Shown here: positions 10,381 to 21,749 of the stretch, one piece after another | Layout: each line of letters starts with the position of its first letter | Position numbering within the stretch: the first letter of the stretch is position 1 | Assembly: GCA_037447655.1 (NCBI GenBank) | Contig: JBBHKE010002637.1 | Coordinates: 62,001 to 126,000 of the forward strand | Direction: 5' to 3' | Length of the DNA: 64,000 nt | Source: Zygnema cylindricum | Lineage: Eukaryota; Streptophyta; Zygnematophyceae; Zygnematales; Zygnemataceae | Notes under the pieces: model-generated | What the model was told of the DNA's origin: nothing | Database searches by the model: none | Seen by the model: only the letters and a program-made list of their open reading frames with translations | Program-made: the position numbers and the translations under genes

Positions 10381-11357
10381 ATAGCCTATTCCCACCGGAA
10401 AAAAAATCACTTCCGCAACAGACGGAGGTTCGAAGAATGTACGGCTTTCCGAGCACCGACTTTGTAGATTTCGGAAGTTCTCGGAAAACCGTACAAACGA
10501 ACTTCCTCAAAATATTGCCGGATATAGAAGTAGGGTAAAAGTTGCGTCTTTCTGTGAAACAGGCCAACGGTAACTCGAAAAGCTGACGTAGGAAAAAAAC
10601 ATGCGAACGGCTACTTCATTGTACTCGCGCGAAAAAGTTGCAGGCAACTACTGAAAGGAGTACGTTTGAAAATATGCACGTTTGTTTTCGCGCCTTTGTT
10701 TCATGACGTCAAAGCATGCAAAGTGTCACAGGACACCTTCAATCGAAGTTACGTGCCAAAATTTTGGTGTGAACAAGACCCGTTTTCCGATGAGTTTTCG
10801 GAAAATCATCGGAATGGGCAAAAAGTTACATATGCTCCGGTGGGCATAGGCTATCACAAATTCTGATAGCCGGTTCCCACCGGAGCATTTGTAACTTTTT
10901 GCCCATTCCGATGATTTTCCGAAAACTCATCGGAAAACGGGTGTCGTTCACACCAAAATTATGGCACGTAACTCCGATCGAAGGTGTCCTATGACACGTC
11001 ACACGCTTTGACGTCATCAAACAAAGGCGCGAAAACAAACCTGCAAATTTTCAAATTTACTATGCTCGAAGGACGACGACGGTGGCTCAAAGTCATGCAG
11101 ATTTTTCGCGCGAAAACAACAAAATAGCCGTTCGGATGTTGATTTTGCTACGTCAGCTTTTCGGGTTACCGTTGGCCTGTTTCACAGAAAGACGCAACTT
11201 TTACCCTACTTCTATATGCGGCAATATTTTGAGGAAGTCGTTTGTACAGTTTTCCGAGAACTTCCGAAATCTACAAAGTTGGTGCTCGGAAAGCCGTACA
11301 TTATTCGAACGTCCGTCTGTTGCGGAAGTGGTTTTTTTTCCAGTGGGAACACGGTAT
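10381..11357. mobile_element. Foldback made of two inverted TIR elements, about 0.98 kb
   Basis: The left arm (10381-10856) and right arm (10864-11357) are long near-complementary copies separated by the loop CAAATTC. Each arm is itself bordered by the same terminal motif: ATAGCCTATTCCCACCGG at the outer left edge and CCGGTGGGCATAGGCTAT at the loop side, mirrored in the right arm. The structure is best read as two head-to-head copies of one element of about 475 bp. Shared internal landmarks are CTTCCGCAACAGACGG, TTGCCGGATATAGAAGTAGG and ACGTCAAAGC. Frames within it overlap on both strands and carry no domain, so no gene is called. Confidence 0.85.
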
Positions 11358-11700
11358 GATAGCCTATTCCCACCGGAGCATTTCCCATTCCGATGATTTT
11401 CCGAATTAGATAATAATATAAAACTTTTAAAATCAGTTGTACGTGCGAAAAAAAAATTATATTTGTCGAACGACGATCCTTTCATTCATGGCCTATTCCA
11501 CCGGAAAAAAAATAACTTCCGCAACAGACGGACGTTGGAATAATGTACGGCTTTCTATGAAAACCGTACAAACGAGCTTCCTCAAAATATTGCCGGATAT
11601 TGCAGTCGGGTTAAAGTCGCGTATTTCGCCGAAAAGCTAACGTAGCCAAAACAACATCCGTACGACTAGTTCATTGTACTCGCGAAAACACTGCAGGACT
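11358..11700. mobile_element. Partial copies of the foldback-arm element
   Basis: 11358-11405 repeats the loop-proximal end (GATAGCCTATTCCCACCGGA ... CCGATGATTTTCCG). 11486-11700 repeats an arm from CCTATTCCACCGG through the CTTCCGCAACAGACGG and GCCGGATATTGCAG landmarks, with several deletions. These are decayed relatives of the adjacent foldback. Confidence 0.7.
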
Positions 11701-13180
11701 TTGAACCGCCGTCGTCGTCCTTTGAACATTCAATACAGCAGCATAGAGGTACCAAGCATTTTAAACGCACGCATGAAACGTCGAAAAAATAATGATGTAT
11801 GCGCACGGAACACATGCAATTTTTTTAAAAATGCGTTGACCGACTTTGACTTCATAATAAATTAGAAAATTAAAAACATTTAATCAAAAGTACTACTACA
11901 ACTTAGGGTATGTGCCCATGTATAGAAGTACCGGTTAATTAGTATATCTTCCGTCAAAGATTTTCCCGCGGCTTCCGCTGGCTTTGCATCCACGCTGGCG
12001 GAAGGCACATGGCCTCTGCAACGTGTAGCCACATAATCGCGCGCACGTCGCGGATATTTATTTACTTTTCCACGAGGCGCAATGCTATTCGTTCAGGCTC
12101 CTAAAATTGAACTCTTTCAGGCCACTTGTTGCAAACTGTAAGGTTTTACCGATGGCGTATCCGATTCTGCATCCGACGGTCAAGGTTTACGCCCATAACC
12201 TTGGAGAATGAAATCAGTCATCCAGTAACTTAGTTTTTGTGACAGAAAAAAATTATTTGGTACGGCATTGTTTGAAATAGAACGCCCGGCAGTAAATAAC
12301 CACATTTTCAACCCTAAATGTAGCTTCACCCTAACTCAAAAAAAGAATTACGTTAATATTGGAACTGTTTAAACTTTAAACTACACCGCCAATCGCTATT
12401 AGCGTTGTGTACGCTAATCCCGTCCCGCTTTTTTTTTGTTTTATTCTCAAATAGCGTAGTTTATTCTATTTTTTTCTTTATTCTATTTAGGGTTATATTC
12501 AGTACGTTGTCTCTTAAATAGAGTGGTGTACGGTCAGTGTCAGACCGTACATAAATGTACCTTTTTAAGTTAAAAATTACAATAAATTAGTTTTAGTAAC
12601 CGCGGACGCATGAGAATGAGCGGTCTTAAAAGGGGTTCATCCGGGTCGTAAAAAGCTACGTTCGTACATATTTGACCAACAACCGCATGGTCGACAGTGT
12701 GAACGTCAAACATATTCGCCTGAGGAAAGTCAACTTTTTCAGTAAATGAACGTAATTGAATGCAATGTTGCGCCGGCGTATTATTGTAACTTTGATATAT
12801 ATGTTATCAACTCCAAGTAGGTTCCTTGTAAGCAGTTATGGTTATTATTAATGCTATTTTATGTTTATGGTTCAATTAGCGTACAAGTTTATGGTATTAA
12901 GGTGAAAATGGTTCCATTTAGTATAAATGCCCATTGTAATATGGTGTCCATTACAAAATAAAGTAAACATTTATGTTAATACGGGGTCGATGTCCCAAAA
13001 AACCCTTAATTAAAGTTATTATTTGAATTTAATAGTATACAATAACAATATTTGGCGTTGGCGATATTTGGGGAGAGGAAACGCCAAATGCGGACAGTCC
13101 ATAAAAAAATGGATCCGTTCTTGGCGAATCACAACCAACCGTTTTGTGGTGGGATTTGACGCTTACAACGTCGTTTCGTT
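11701..13180. other. AT-rich intergenic stretch with TTAGCGTA-type MITE debris
   Basis: No gene is seen. 12384-12538 is bounded by CACCGCCAATCGCTATTAGC and a weak GTGGTG end, each next to TA, and may be an eroded MITE of the CACCG family. 12539-13080 is AT-rich with no repeats I can define. Confidence 0.5.
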
Positions 13181-13439
13181 TTGACAATTGTTTTTTCATT
13201 CAGGAGGAAGCAAGCGAAAGCTCCGCCGCCTGTTCCACATTTCGTCCATGGATTATATTTCCGTAACCGCAAACGTTCTCCTCCTACTTCCCTTCCTCCG
13301 CCATCCATATTTCTCACTTTCGCCCTCACTAAGCCCTATTTCTTCCCTATCCACCTGCCGTTTCTTCATCCAGCCACCCTGTCTCCTCTATATCTCCGTG
13401 AATCTATAGTGAAAAACGCTCATTTTTCCGGTTTGCGTG

Positions 13440-13985
13440 ACCCTCTCCCTCTCCCTCTCTCCCTATCAATCTGCCTCCCTCTCAATCCCCCTCTCTCCTT
13501 ATATTTTGTTCCTATTTCCCTTCTCCCCCTCCTCTTATATGCCTCTACCCTTACCTCTCTCTCTCTCAATCTGCCTCTCCCCCTGTCTCCCTATCAATCT
13601 GCCTCTCTCTATCCGTCAATCCCTCTCTCTCCCTATATTTTTTTCCCATTTCCCTTCTCCCCCTCCTCTTCTATCTCTCTACCGTTACCTCTCTCTCTCC
13701 TAATCTGCCACTCCCCCTCTCTCCCTATCAATCTGCCTCCTTCTATCAGTCAATCCCTCTGTCTCCCTATATTTTTTTCTTATTTCCCTTCTCCCCCTCC
13801 TCTTCTATGCCTCTACCCTTACCTCTCTCTCTCAATCTCCCTCTCCCCCTCTCTCCCTATCAATCTGCCTCTCTCTATCCGTCAATCCCTCTCTCTCCCT
13901 ATATTTTTTTCCCATTTCCCTTCTACCCCTTCTCTTCTATCTCTCTACCTTTACCTCTCTCTCTCGTAATGTGCCTCTCCCCCTT
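13440..13985. repeat. 134-bp CT-rich tandem repeat
   Basis: About four copies of a unit of roughly 132-134 bases. TTCCCTTCT recurs near 13516, 13650, 13784 and 13916. Each unit holds CCCTATCAATCTGCC, CCCTATATTTTTTTC and TTACCTCTCTCTCT. A 262-codon open frame spans the array only because the unit lacks stops in that frame; its product would be a Leu/Pro/Ser repeat and is not called a gene. Confidence 0.85.
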
Positions 13986-14965
13986 ATATTTTTTGTTTTA
14001 TAGTGGTTTATTTGTTTGTTTTGCTTGCATTTTGATTATTTTGATTGTGGTTGCTAATTTGATAGTGGTTCATTTTTTTTGTCTTATTTGCCTATGTGAC
14101 GTACACATTATTCCTTTTACATATGAAAAAATGAGCATTACCATTAAAGTATAAAAGAATAAGTTTTGAACGAGAGGGGGAAAGTGAGGTTGGGGAAGAA
14201 AGAGGGAGGTGAGGAAAGGAAGGGAGTAGAGGTGAGAGAGGAGAGAGGGGGAATAAAAAATGAGAGATTATAAAAGATAGAGGGTAGGAGTAGCATAGAT
14301 GTTTGTTGAGTTTGGTTTTTTACCTCACAATTGACAAATTCAACTACAATATGGAGAAATCTAGATAGGATTAATCTTATATGTTTTTACTATGATTTTT
14401 AATTCGGTATTTTTCCGAGATAGGATTTCGTTAGTTCCGTTTTCAATTATATCTCTGTACATTTACATAGATATGGTTTATGTGTACATTTGTAAATTAT
14501 TGTACAATTCTTATGTGCCCTGTGAAAGGAATGTAAATGAAAGGAATTGGTTGTCCTGTTTTTCTTTTATGTTATCCATATTTTTGTCTTTGTTTTTAAT
14601 GTGTGTGTTTTTTTTTGTATTCCACATGAATTTTCTTTATTTTTAAATTGAAATTGTCACTGATAAAAAACTATGATCCGAGGTTATTTTGATATCGAGA
14701 TTTATAAAAAAATGGCTTTTTAGTGCCGAAATCAAAAAAGAAAAGACAAAAAATAAAAATGAGTTATGATTCTTGATCTTGATTTCCGCGGGTCAAACTT
14801 AAGAAAAGAAGTGGATGTTTTGTGTACTATTTCGGAAGAAAAAAATAAAATGGGATTACATTTGATGTATCTGTGGAAATACTTGGCGTTTTGCGCATCT
14901 CACACAAGTAATATAGGGTATATTCCTATTAATACGCCTATGTATACCTTCTATTTGTAGTAGGG
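13986..14965. other. Gene-free AT-rich stretch
   Basis: Long T runs and a short GA-rich tract at 14170-14290. No open frame with recognisable features and no repeat found elsewhere in the window. Confidence 0.5.
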
Positions 14966-14969
14966 ACAA

Positions 14970-15175
14970 AGTTGTATCATCGAGCGACGATATATTGTTG
15001 TCGCTGAATGGTACAACTTAGTTTACCATCGAAAGAACCATTCAGCGACGAGACGTTATCGTTGCTGGATTATCATGCCGAAGTTTTGCATTTCAGCGAC
15101 GAGACTGTCTCGTCGCTAAAACTGTCTTAATGTTGTACTTGACCTAGCAATGAATTGCATTTGTCGTCAATCGTG
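14970..15175. repeat. GCGACGA hairpin cluster 1
   Basis: Several inverted motifs: GTCGCTGAATGGT pairs with ACCATTCAGCGAC (15000-15050), and TTTCAGCGACGAGAC pairs with GTCTCGTCGCTAAAA (15090-15120). Related hairpins occur at 17310-17450 and 19640-19750, all around the decayed transposase. Subterminal transposase-binding repeats are a plausible reading but unproven. Confidence 0.6.
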
Positions 15176-15449
15176 GAGTACAACATGTAACCGACGAATC
15201 CCCAATAACACTGAAAACATCCGTAACATCCAATGTCATTTAAGTCTTTTTTCCATACATCATTTTTAGTGAGAAACTACAAAATGAAGAACAAATAAGG
15301 ATTCGATTATAATGAATTTATCATGGATACAATTTACTCGACATACTTTGAGTAACGCTAAATACAATTACCACACTAACCATCTAAAAGTACTAATCAA
15401 TAAAAAAAAAAATAGACTAATTCTATAATATTATGCTAAACATGATTCT

Positions 15450-17262
15450 TCACTTCACAAAGTAGACCACTTCATTTTGAAAGGACTCAAAATCTTCGTT
15501 CTCCCATTCAGAGTCAACGTCTCCTAGGACTTCATCCTCCCGAGTGTCGGCATCTTGAATGCCTCGAACAAAATCTCGTGCCACTGTAGAAGGAATTGGC
15601 ACCTCATCGCCATCGAAATGGCATCGCCATTTCATGATGATGATTTGTAAATCTTAGGTGAGCATTTTCTCCTCCCATTTCTCGTCCTTCAATGACAATC
15701 CGCACTGGATCATAGCTTTACGTGCGAAACCCATCCCATGCTCGTCTTTCATTGCGTTGACTTCGCGAATTCAATCGCGAGCTAACTTGAGGAAGAAAGC
15801 CTTCCCGAGCCCGAGTAGCTTCCCAGACCAACCCTTGCCACTCGGATGGGACCACGCATGCTTCTCGATCGCGTTCATCTTCCAATCCTCCCATTTTTGA
15901 GACCAAACCTCATTAATCTTGGAAATGACGAAAGAGTCAGCGGGTTGCACAAGGTGAGTCGCGCACAGAGGGAAGAAATGGAGAATTGTCCTCTTGGCGA
16001 GTAATATTCGGCTTAACTTCTCGGAATTATTTTGCCCTCCACAATTGTCGAGGAAGATTATTTTCTCACGTCTCGGCACTTCTATCCATTGCGGGAATAC
16101 GGTTTTATCATTCCATCCTTTGGGGCCGGATCGGTAGCAAACTCCTACAATCGGAAAAAAGCAAGGATGGGGGAGGGGGTGAGGTATATGAGGGGGAGAG
16201 AAAACGGGAGAGGGAGAGGAGGCCGAGAGGGGGGGGGAGAGGGAGAGATAGGGAGTTAGAGGGAAAGGGGTGAAGAAACATTAAAAACCAATATGAAACA
16301 GTAAAACAAATATTCGTAGAGAGGAATACGACAAAAAATAGAGGAAAACAATGAAGTTGAATAAAAGGTCAACGATTAAAATTGAATGAAACTTACCCAG
16401 TACATCGTCGAAAAAGGTAACTTAGTGCGCGGTTTGTGAATATAATCATCGGAGCCTCGATTCGGGCGTTCGCTCCTCCCGTGAGTCGTACCATCAATGT
16501 CATGGACTCTCCACCGCCCTCAACGTCGGCGTACCTTACAACCTCGTCGCTACGAAAGCCTATAGTTTTCTTGTTGTCCGTATTTACAATTAAATGGGTC
16601 TCGTCCATATTTTCCACCAAGTCCTCGTTAAAACGACCTATTATCCACCAAAAATATAGAAAAAAACAAAATAAAACAAAACATAAGTAAGTATAATGAA
16701 AGGGGAAGCAAAAAAACAACTTTATATGACAAGAATCAACAAATTATAGGAAAACACGAAGCTTACCCGAGAGAAATACCCTATTAAATACGCCCATGTG
16801 ACACGCCACGGATCTCTCAATGTATTCCTCCTTCTCCGGACTTAATTGTAGTTTGCCCTTTTGGGCTCGGGCGACAATGCTATGTTTTTCGAAAAAACGT
16901 TGAATCCAACACCGAGTGATTCTTGGCTTGATCTCTTCACCTTTGTCGTCGATAAATTCCGCCGATCCCTCCTTGTTCATTACGGCAATGATATGATTTG
17001 CCATTTTTCCCACAATGACAATGGACATTTTCATCCCTGCCTTTTGGAATCGGTAAAATTCGTCCACTAACTCGGTGTGAACTTTCAACACCCATGGTAA
17101 CCCTTTTCTACCCCTTCCCGGTAACGCCTTCATTACCGCAACGCTTCTTCTTCCAAAACCCGAATAGATAAGGTGAGAGTAGTTTCCCTTATCGTTTTTA
17201 GTACTGCCACCCCTTTCTACCCACCAGCGCCTTCCCTTCTGGTACTCTGCAATTGGAGTACG
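15450..17262 (-). pseudogene. pogo/Tigger-type (DDE_1) transposase, decayed
   Basis: Reading leftward, an exon from about 17262 (after acceptor AATTGCAG) to about 16768 encodes a basic segment including GRRWWVERGG and KGLPWVLKVHTELVDEF. It joins through GTAAGC...ATAATAG to a segment with NEDLVENMDETHL, holding the first catalytic Asp. A further exon from about 16147 has CYRSGPKGW, IIFLDNCGGQN (second Asp) and HLVQPADSF (third acidic residue), the D-D-D spacing usual in DDE_1 transposases. Two in-frame nonsense codons, TGA at 15771-15773 and TAA at 15654-15656, interrupt the otherwise continuous C-terminal frame that ends at 15450. The phase at the 16398/16147 junction also does not fit by one base. 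It is therefore a relic. Confidence 0.8.
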
Positions 17263-17309
17263 AAAACAAAAAATAATTAGTGACTGAATATATTCAAGAT
17301 TGAGGACTG

Positions 17310-17460
17310 AATTAGCGACGACAGATTGTCGTCGCCTATTTCAGCGACGATAGCTGCTCGTCGTTGAAATAGGCAATCAGGCGTAAAACATAACTATGGG
17401 AGAATCATGGTTCAGCGACGACTGGAATTCGTCGCTGCTTTATGGATTAGCCTCTGTCGT
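17310..17460. repeat. GCGACGA hairpin cluster 2
   Basis: GCGACGACAGATTGTCGTCGC and TTTCAGCGACGATAG / CTCGTCGTTGAAA form short stem-loops just 5' of the transposase exon at 17262. CAGCGACGACTGG and TTCGTCGCTG follow near 17415-17435. Confidence 0.6.
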
Positions 17461-17639
17461 CGGTATATTCAACATAAACAACAAATTAATAATAATAACA
17501 TAGTGAGTGGGTGGGTTAGGAATGACAAGATAAGAAGAGAAGGAAATACTCAAAAAATTGCAAATCAGAACCATACCGATTACCGCAGTTTTTTTTTAGA
17601 CAACTTCCGAGTGAGCCTCGCCACAGGTTATTGTTGGGC

Positions 17640-18420
17640 GGCCAATTGATCAGTGAGTGCCTCGATTATTCTATGCCAATCCTCTTCTCTCGGTGGTGGA
17701 GGTGGGGTAACCGGACGGGGAACCCTTGGGATTTCGCATAAACGGGGTCGCCTCACTTGAAGATTTCGGAACTTATGAAGAATCGAAGTACGAGCCGCTC
17801 GCAAAGCCACTACCTTGGGAGTTTTTCGAAAATACTTTAATACGGTGTATAGTCAAGGGTCCCACGGATGGTGAAGCCGTAATAACTTGGGAACACTAAT
17901 CCGAAATCCGCGGTCGTCGTGAACAACTCACGGATGTAGTGGATCCGCTGGATCGAATTGCCTTATGTGGGCAAATGTCGAGCCACGGTCGTCGCCGTCA
18001 ATGAAGAGCCACGTCGGATGTGCGGGAACATTTGGAGGGATGTCGAGAATTTCTGGACGGGGATTTTCCCTCGGGTTTAGGGGGCGAGGTTCACCGTACC
18101 TCCAATGTTCCGGCCACCGGCCCGAATGTGCTCGGCCCGAACAACTCTCTCGTGGGAGGGTGCAATGCGGATCCTCACTTCGATAGGAGCGAGGACAGGA
18201 TTACCTATCTGACTCCTCTCTCCGTTCCGGTTGGGCGGCACATCGTCACCATCGTATTCATCCTCTTTGTTGTCGTCCCCGCCATCCGGACTTTAGTGCG
18301 TCGCGGTGGCGGGCTCATCATCGTTCCATAGAATATCGATGGGATGTTCGCCCGAGTATCTTACCGTGGGTTCATCGATCCCAATCTCGTTAAACTCGAA
18401 GTTGGGGAATGATCCTCGTC
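17640..18420 (-). pseudogene. Unidentified decayed coding segment
   Basis: More GC-rich than its surroundings. On the minus strand it gives long, compositionally protein-like frames split by stops and frame changes. Recognisable pieces include DEYDGDDVPPNRNGER, PTWLFIDGDDRGSTFAHI and, at the end, RPRLCEIPRVPRPV before a terminal EEDWHRIIEALTDQL. I do not recognise the family. Its position between transposase pieces suggests a second transposon-encoded protein, which is inference only. Confidence 0.35.
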
Positions 18421-18439
18421 CGTCGATGATGGGCTTTTT

Positions 18440-19140
18440 GTTTTATAACTTTGTTCCCTCCTCCCCCTGACATTGTTGTATCCTTCCTCCCCTCCTCAAC
18501 CGTTCCTCATCATTTCTCACCTAATCTTGGCCTCGGTTCCTCCCCTCATGTGTTCTCTTCCTCACTGCCTCACCTTTCCACCTCTCCGTCCATTTCCTTT
18601 TATCCTTCCCTCCCCCTCCATGCCTCCTTCCTTCCTCCGGATGGTCTCCATTTCCTCCCCACTCGCTCTTGTTCTCTTTATCAGCTTGTTCCACCTCGTC
18701 GTCATACCATCTTTTTATCCTCCTCCTCCTCTACTCTTTCCCTCCCCTCATGGTGTATCCTTAACCATAACCTAATCATGACCTCCCACTAATAAGCTCG
18801 ATCAACATTCTCTTCCTCCCATCCATTTCAATCACCTCCAATCAACCCTTCCCTGTTTGGCCCTTTCATCATCTCCTCCACATCAGCTATATCCCTCCGT
18901 CCGTTTTTCCCATTGCTCCCCTTCTCCTGCTCCCCCCCTCCCCACATCGATGTATCCCTTTACGCCTTCCCTCTCGCTCCCTCAATAATAAACCTCTGTT
19001 TTTGCCTCCTGCTCCCCTTTCTACTCTTCGCCCCGCGCACTTACTTCTCCCGACCGTTCGTTTTCCCCCTTCCCCCGCCTCTCCTCCTCCCTACTCACCT
19101 CAACAGATGCCTTCTTTTCCTTCCCTTCTCTCTCTCTCCT
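18440..19140. repeat. CT-rich low-complexity stretch
   Basis: Plus-strand C/T-rich DNA (CCTCCCC, TTCCTCC). Open frames on both strands have Ser/Pro/Leu composition only. No gene called. Confidence 0.6.
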
Positions 19141-19639
19141 CCTTCCCATCCAATGGCTAACGGGGTTGCCGCCTCCCGTTGCCTCGCTAACTCTTCCGCG
19201 GTTGCCGTGATAATGGGAGGAAAGCGACAGCGACGAGCCTTCACGGTACTTCGTCTCCTAATTTGCTTGTTGCTGGCTTCCATAGCGTAGCTTAAAAAAC
19301 GTGTGTAAAAAAAAATTGAAGATGACGCGGCTACGAATAATGGAGGCGAAACTAAACAATAGAAACATAAAACCCTACTTTCATAACGTAGTAAAATGCG
19401 ATTTCGTGCGGCGGGTACTAACATTGTATGGTCGTGCACTGAAGTACTTCGTCGCCTCACCGATGCATTCGGCAATTCCAACGTTGCCGCTTTGAAACGA
19501 AACAATGAATTTCATATTTCATTTACCACGCGGTTTCAATATTGGAAGTCGTCGCTTGCTCGACATTTGTAAGACGTTACGTTATACTGACGGCTAAACG
19601 ATTAACCGACACGAAGTACTCTTTGGAAACTTCCAACGT

Positions 19640-19750
19640 TAAGGCGACGACGCATTGTCGTCGCCTTTTCGATCTCTCCAACATTTCCCGAAACTCCGAT
19701 GTAGTAGCATAAAATTCACCAAATTCAGGTGACGACACCATGTCGTCGCA
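19640..19750. repeat. GCGACGA hairpin cluster 3
   Basis: AAGGCGACGACGCATT followed by GTCGTCGCCTTT is a stem-loop, and GGTGACGACACC with TGTCGTCGC follows near 19730-19745. Same motif family as clusters 1 and 2. Confidence 0.6.
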
Positions 19751-19999
19751 GATCCATAGGTTGGACTCACAACAATAATTTATTCAACTATGTTGCACAA
19801 CCATATGCGACTATGTTGCACAACCAGCCGTCATAACAACACGAGGTGTAAGAGGGGAATAATAGGGCATACACAAACATGCAATATGAGGGAGTTACAA
19901 TCAAATATAAAATATTCAATAAGAAAAATTCAATTACAAACAATGGGAAACAATGATACATAAATTAGGTAACCCGGGTTTGCTATATGAAGGTAAGGA

Positions 20000-20310
20000 C
20001 AATGGTAAAAACTCTTATTTGTACGGTACACCCCCGTAAAATGTTGCGAGAACTTCTTGACAGTCCTCAGGATGAGCAGTTGCTTTCCATTCTCGTGACA
20101 ATCGGCGATCATCCAATTGATTACTCGAAGTCGAGTAATCTTCGTTGAAACTTGATGAACTTTTCGGATCGACACCGAGACATTCCCGTATTTATCACAC
20201 GGTGAGTCCAAATCTCCGGTAATAGCCCTTTCCACCAAGGGGTCCACGTCGGGGGATTCGAGTTCTTCACTCGGTGGGTTGGGTCCTTGGGTTTCGTTAC
20301 CATCCATGCC
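20000..20310 (-). pseudogene. Possible N-terminal exon of the decayed transposase
   Basis: The minus-strand frame contains a Pro/Glu/Asp-rich lead, then KYGNVSVSIRKVHQVSTKIT, RVINWMIADCHENGK and RTVKKFSQHFTGVYRTNKS. This could be the start of a DNA-binding region that continues into GRRWWVERGG at 17.25 kb. The order and strand fit, but the intron would be nearly 2.8 kb and the join could not be verified. It may be an unrelated frame. Confidence 0.35.
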
Positions 20311-20430
20311 CTCTACGGCAAGAGGTGGCAATAATCCATCCGTAGCGGTGTTTTTTCGCCGCAAAAAAAGTGGTAATATGGGAAGTAATGGACCACATAT
20401 TTGCAAATATAAAAAAAACGTCTTGACCAA

Positions 20431-21659
20431 AAAAGGATAGAAATTAAATAATATGGATGCAAAAGCCTAGGTATATGGAGAATGTGGTAAGAGAGTGCCA
20501 TTGTTGGACTGAATGCCGGATATATATACAAAAAAAAAAAAAATTGGGACAAAAAGGAAGGAAACTTTCCTCAAACTTTCGGTGTTCAAAATTTGAATTT
20601 TAATATTTGGCGTGTCAGTGAGTTATCCAAATATTTTAGACGACAGAGAATGCGGGAAAGTTTCATAATTTTCGTCAGTTTTGAGGGAGGGAGTATACAC
20701 GTGGTAAGCGACAGACGATTTTCATGAAAGAGCCATAGTAACTGCTTGCTCCTAATTTTATGTACGGATCGTTTTTGGAATGGTGGCGGGTATGACAGGC
20801 GGTTTTTGTCACGTCGTGTTGGAGACGTAATGTTTGCGTGGATATAAAATTGACCATGTGTAATTTTAGGTGACCAATCAAAATAAGCTTGAGACGAGGT
20901 GGTTGTTGTGATTGTATATTTTGGACCAATTTAGAATAAGGGTTTACTCTAATACGTCATAACATTACCGCTAATACCGGTCACAAGTCGAAGAGAAACG
21001 GAAGTGCAACCATTTTAGAGTAAACACACATATTAGCATTAATTCACTCTAATAAAATCAAACATCACGACATTATTAGCGTAAACAACCCTTATTAACG
21101 TACAGTATAGAGGTACAACGGACAAGCGACCAACTTTGTATACAACAAACGTTGCGGAAACATTACAACTGTACAAATTACACTTTTCACAACTGGACAA
21201 AAAATGTAAACTTTACGGCGTAGCGCCTACGCTTAATTGTGGTTAAATAGTCTGGCATGTACGTATTAATATTTTACGTGACGACGTACGATTTCAAAAA
21301 TTTGTACGGGTACATATATTAGTGTATACATGTTTGCGACCGACATTTATATTTTTCAGAGACCCAAATTAGCATTATTAAACGATTAGAATGTATGTTT
21401 TTTTTCAAAATTTTCAAATGCTTAATTAGCGTACACCACTGTAATTAATAGTATACGTGTTGGAATTCAAGTATTTTCTAGGTCTAGAGATTGCAAAATA
21501 AAAAGCAAAATAGTAGATATTGACAGCCTGCCACTAACTCCTCCTCAAGTCCCCACACTTGTCGCAGTCACTGAAGACTGAAGGAGGAGTTAGCCATGGC
21601 TGCCTGTGCTGTCTAGAGGGAGACAGACAGTTGTTTTATAGGGGGTTTTCTGTAAAAGA
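20431..21659. other. AT-rich stretch with TTAGCGTA/ACTCTAAT motifs
   Basis: No gene found. Scattered TTTACTCTAAT, TTAGCGTAAAC and AATTAGCGTACACCAC motifs between 20940 and 21440 resemble the ends of the CACCG-type MITEs. No pair of ends could be assigned. Confidence 0.4.
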
Positions 21660-21745
21660 TAGTTTTGCCAGGACCAGGATTTGATCCTGGTACCTGCCAC
21701 TTGTCAAACCGACAATAGCCGGTAGTCTTATCCATATAGTCTTAA
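21660..21745 (-). repeat. tRNA-related (SINE-like) sequence, tentative
   Basis: On the minus strand TGGATAAGACTACCGG resembles an RNA polymerase III A box. GGATCAAATCC, set in the stem CCAGGATCAAATCCTGG, resembles a B box (GGTTCRANNCC) with one departure. Box spacing is somewhat wide for a tRNA and no complete cloverleaf forms, so a SINE head or degenerate tRNA fits better than a functional tRNA. Confidence 0.3.
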
Positions 21746-21749
21746 TTAT

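Noticed and set aside
10307-11485. Several overlapping frames of 86-104 codons
   Set aside because: They lie in the foldback arms and appear in mirrored form on both strands; no protein family recognised.
13181-13969. 262-codon plus-strand open frame
   Set aside because: It mirrors the 134-bp CT repeat; the product is only Leu/Pro/Ser repeats without domain or start context.
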